Source: Eriocheir sinensis (Eukaryota > Arthropoda > Malacostraca > Decapoda > Varunidae). From it: a DNA stretch of 64,000 nucleotides. Positions 62,675-64,000 of this stretch are shown in pieces (the first letter of the stretch is position 1; each line of letters begins with the position of its first letter). The notes beneath the pieces were generated by a model. That model was not told where the DNA came from, searched no databases, and worked only from the letters and a program-made list of their open reading frames with translations. Location of the stretch: positions 180,001-244,000 of the forward strand of contig NW_026111757.1 in NCBI RefSeq assembly GCF_024679095.1. Direction: 5' to 3'. The position numbers were made by a program, and so were the translations under genes.

Positions 62675-64000
62675 ATGTCCGCGCCCTTCACGACCGAGTG
62701 TGCCTTCAGAGCTTGGAGAGTCGAACAGAACGATGGTAACAACAGCAGTATCATACCCATCCTATCCTTGATTGATCATACGTACTTCAAAAATTATTCT
62801 TGGCAATCTTTAAACGAGATGGAAGCTAGATTGAAATCAAAATTGAACCTGCTTTCCAGTGGAAGTAGATTGTGTAACAAAGGAGGCAAAGGTGGAGGAG
62901 TAGGGTTGAGTAATTTGAGGTCAGTACGTAACCACGAGAAATATATACCATATGGCGGTGTACAGATGGACGGTTCAAGAGTGGAGAGATGTCCGACCAA
63001 ACGAATTGTAACGCGCATGGGTAACATGAAAGTACCGTGCAACGCTTTTGAAATTCTCTCCGAATTTCCTAAACTCGAAATACTGGGACCGAATGGGATT
63101 GGTAGTCAATCGCTGTTGAACGAAGCAACTTTTGGACAAGGAATTAATAGAGTTGACAATGGTAGGTTCTTGGGTTACGTGACATGCTACATTGACAAAA
63201 TGGTTAACATCTATCCTCCTGCCACCTTGCAGAACGAATTTGATTTGATTGTTAAGATCGTCGAGAGGTTTCTTTTTGAAGCTAATCATAAAGTGTTAGC
63301 GAGAGATATGGTTACACAAGTAGGACAAAATTACATCAACGGTTTGATTTCACAGCATCTCGATTTAGAAACGAGAAAATTTGGTGGGATGGTGTTAAAA
63401 CCTGCTGTGCCCATTCTCACAGGATCTTCTGATGAAACTTCAACAGCAGCAGCAACATCATTAGATAATTTGGATACCGTCTCTGACCTTCCGTTACGAG
63501 TAACGGCGGTGGCGTCTTTCCACAACAACACCAAGAACAAGTCATCTAACAACATTCATCCATTTATGAATTTAAAATTCGATAAATTAGAATTGTCTAA
63601 GTCAGTTCGTCGAAATAATTTTTTGAAGAATTACATTCAGGTTGTAAGAGATTTTAAATTGGGTATTCTACCTGCTGACATATCCAGAGAAATAGAAATC
63701 GTTTCTTTGAATGACTCGAATGTAGCTTGCGTCGTGACACCATTAGGTCTTCATGTCGCATTGGTGGCTAGTAAACTTATAGTTTACCCGCGTCAGTACC
63801 AATTCGAAAACGTGTTCTGTTCGGAGGGAAAACAACATAGCCTTGTTTTTAATCCTAGTACGTCCAAGTGGAGTAGCGGGTGTAGCATCAACTTTAACAT
63901 CTTTAAAATCCATGACGTTACTTGCATCGCATTTTGTTTTAACTATAAAAAACTAAATTCAGAATCGGAAGTATCGGAAAACAAAAACACACATTCACTT
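62675..64000 (+). CDS. long virus-like protein, runs off the window, least truncated of three copies
   Basis: From ATG 62675 (MSAPFTTECAFRAWRV) the frame is open for 442 codons to the last base. It has a Gly-rich stretch near residue 85, a soluble central part, and from residue 282 the segment duplicated at 11170-11563 and 19748-20141. At 63948-63953 an A6 run lets the frame pass into the acidic 78-bp repeats (LNSESEVSENKNTHS), where the arm B copy has A5 and a stop. The repeats may therefore be a real C-terminal domain. I do not recognise the protein; it lacks membrane segments. Confidence 0.7.
   Translation, partial: MSAPFTTECAFRAWRVEQNDGNNSSIIPILSLIDHTYFKNYSWQSLNEMEARLKSKLNLLSSGSRLCNKGGKGGGVGLSNLRSVRNHEKYIPYGGVQMDGSRVERCPTKRIVTRMGNMKVPCNAFEILSEFPKLEILGPNGIGSQSLLNEATFGQGINRVDNGRFLGYVTCYIDKMVNIYPPATLQNEFDLIVKIVERFLFEANHKVLARDMVTQVGQNYINGLISQHLDLETRKFGGMVLKPAVPILTGSSDETSTAAATSLDNLDTVSDLPLRVTAVASFHNNTKNKSSNNIHPFMNLKFDKLELSKSVRRNNFLKNYIQVVRDFKLGILPADISREIEIVSLNDSNVACVVTPLGLHVALVASKLIVYPRQYQFENVFCSEGKQHSLVFNPSTSKWSSGCSINFNIFKIHDVTCIAFCFNYKKLNSESEVSENKNTHSL

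Overview
The window looks like a piece of an arthropod nuclear genome, most probably a decapod crustacean. From about 5.4 kb to the right end it is filled with an old, rearranged endogenous copy of a large DNA virus. My best guess for the virus is the white spot syndrome virus group (Nimaviridae-like). The evidence is indirect: dense short ORFs without host-like structure, a truncated family-B DNA polymerase, an SF3/D5-like helicase, a small membrane-anchored protein shaped like the VP24/VP26/VP28 envelope family, and many hr-like repeat arrays. No database search was possible, so the family assignment is inference.

Layout. 1-5.4 kb is ordinary host DNA: trinucleotide and dinucleotide microsatellites, a tRNA-derived SINE, a purine-rich tract and a decayed CR1-like LINE on the minus strand. 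5.4-18.5 kb holds virus-like genes, including a strawberry-notch-like helicase fragment. It also holds the first arm (7681-11563) of a large inverted duplication; the second arm lies at 19748-24711. 18.5-26.7 kb is mostly repeats: direct 78-bp arrays and a palindromic hr-like array. 26.7-30.4 kb carries the truncated DNA polymerase and small membrane ORFs. 31.3-37.4 kb carries a broken gene with an intron-like gap and a very long repeat-rich protein. 37.8-43.3 kb contains an inverted segment, flanked by 84-bp inverted duplications, that splits the helicase gene in two. 43.3-51.1 kb alternates gene fragments with four further repeat families.

At 51503-57404 a BEL/Pao LTR retrotransposon, with its own 5-bp target duplication, sits inside a viral gene. 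Directly beyond the other half of that gene (58060-58515) are three exon-like blocks that look like the 3' part of a p53-family gene. The right end has more repeats and a long open frame running off the window. This last frame appears to be the least broken copy of a gene whose 3' part is duplicated at 11.2 kb and 19.7 kb.

The genes do not form an intact working genome. Many are split by one-base shifts in A/T runs, some by stop codons, and many are cut at repeat arrays. The shuffled order fits repeat-mediated recombination after integration. Some of the frameshifts could instead be assembly errors, which the sequence alone cannot decide.
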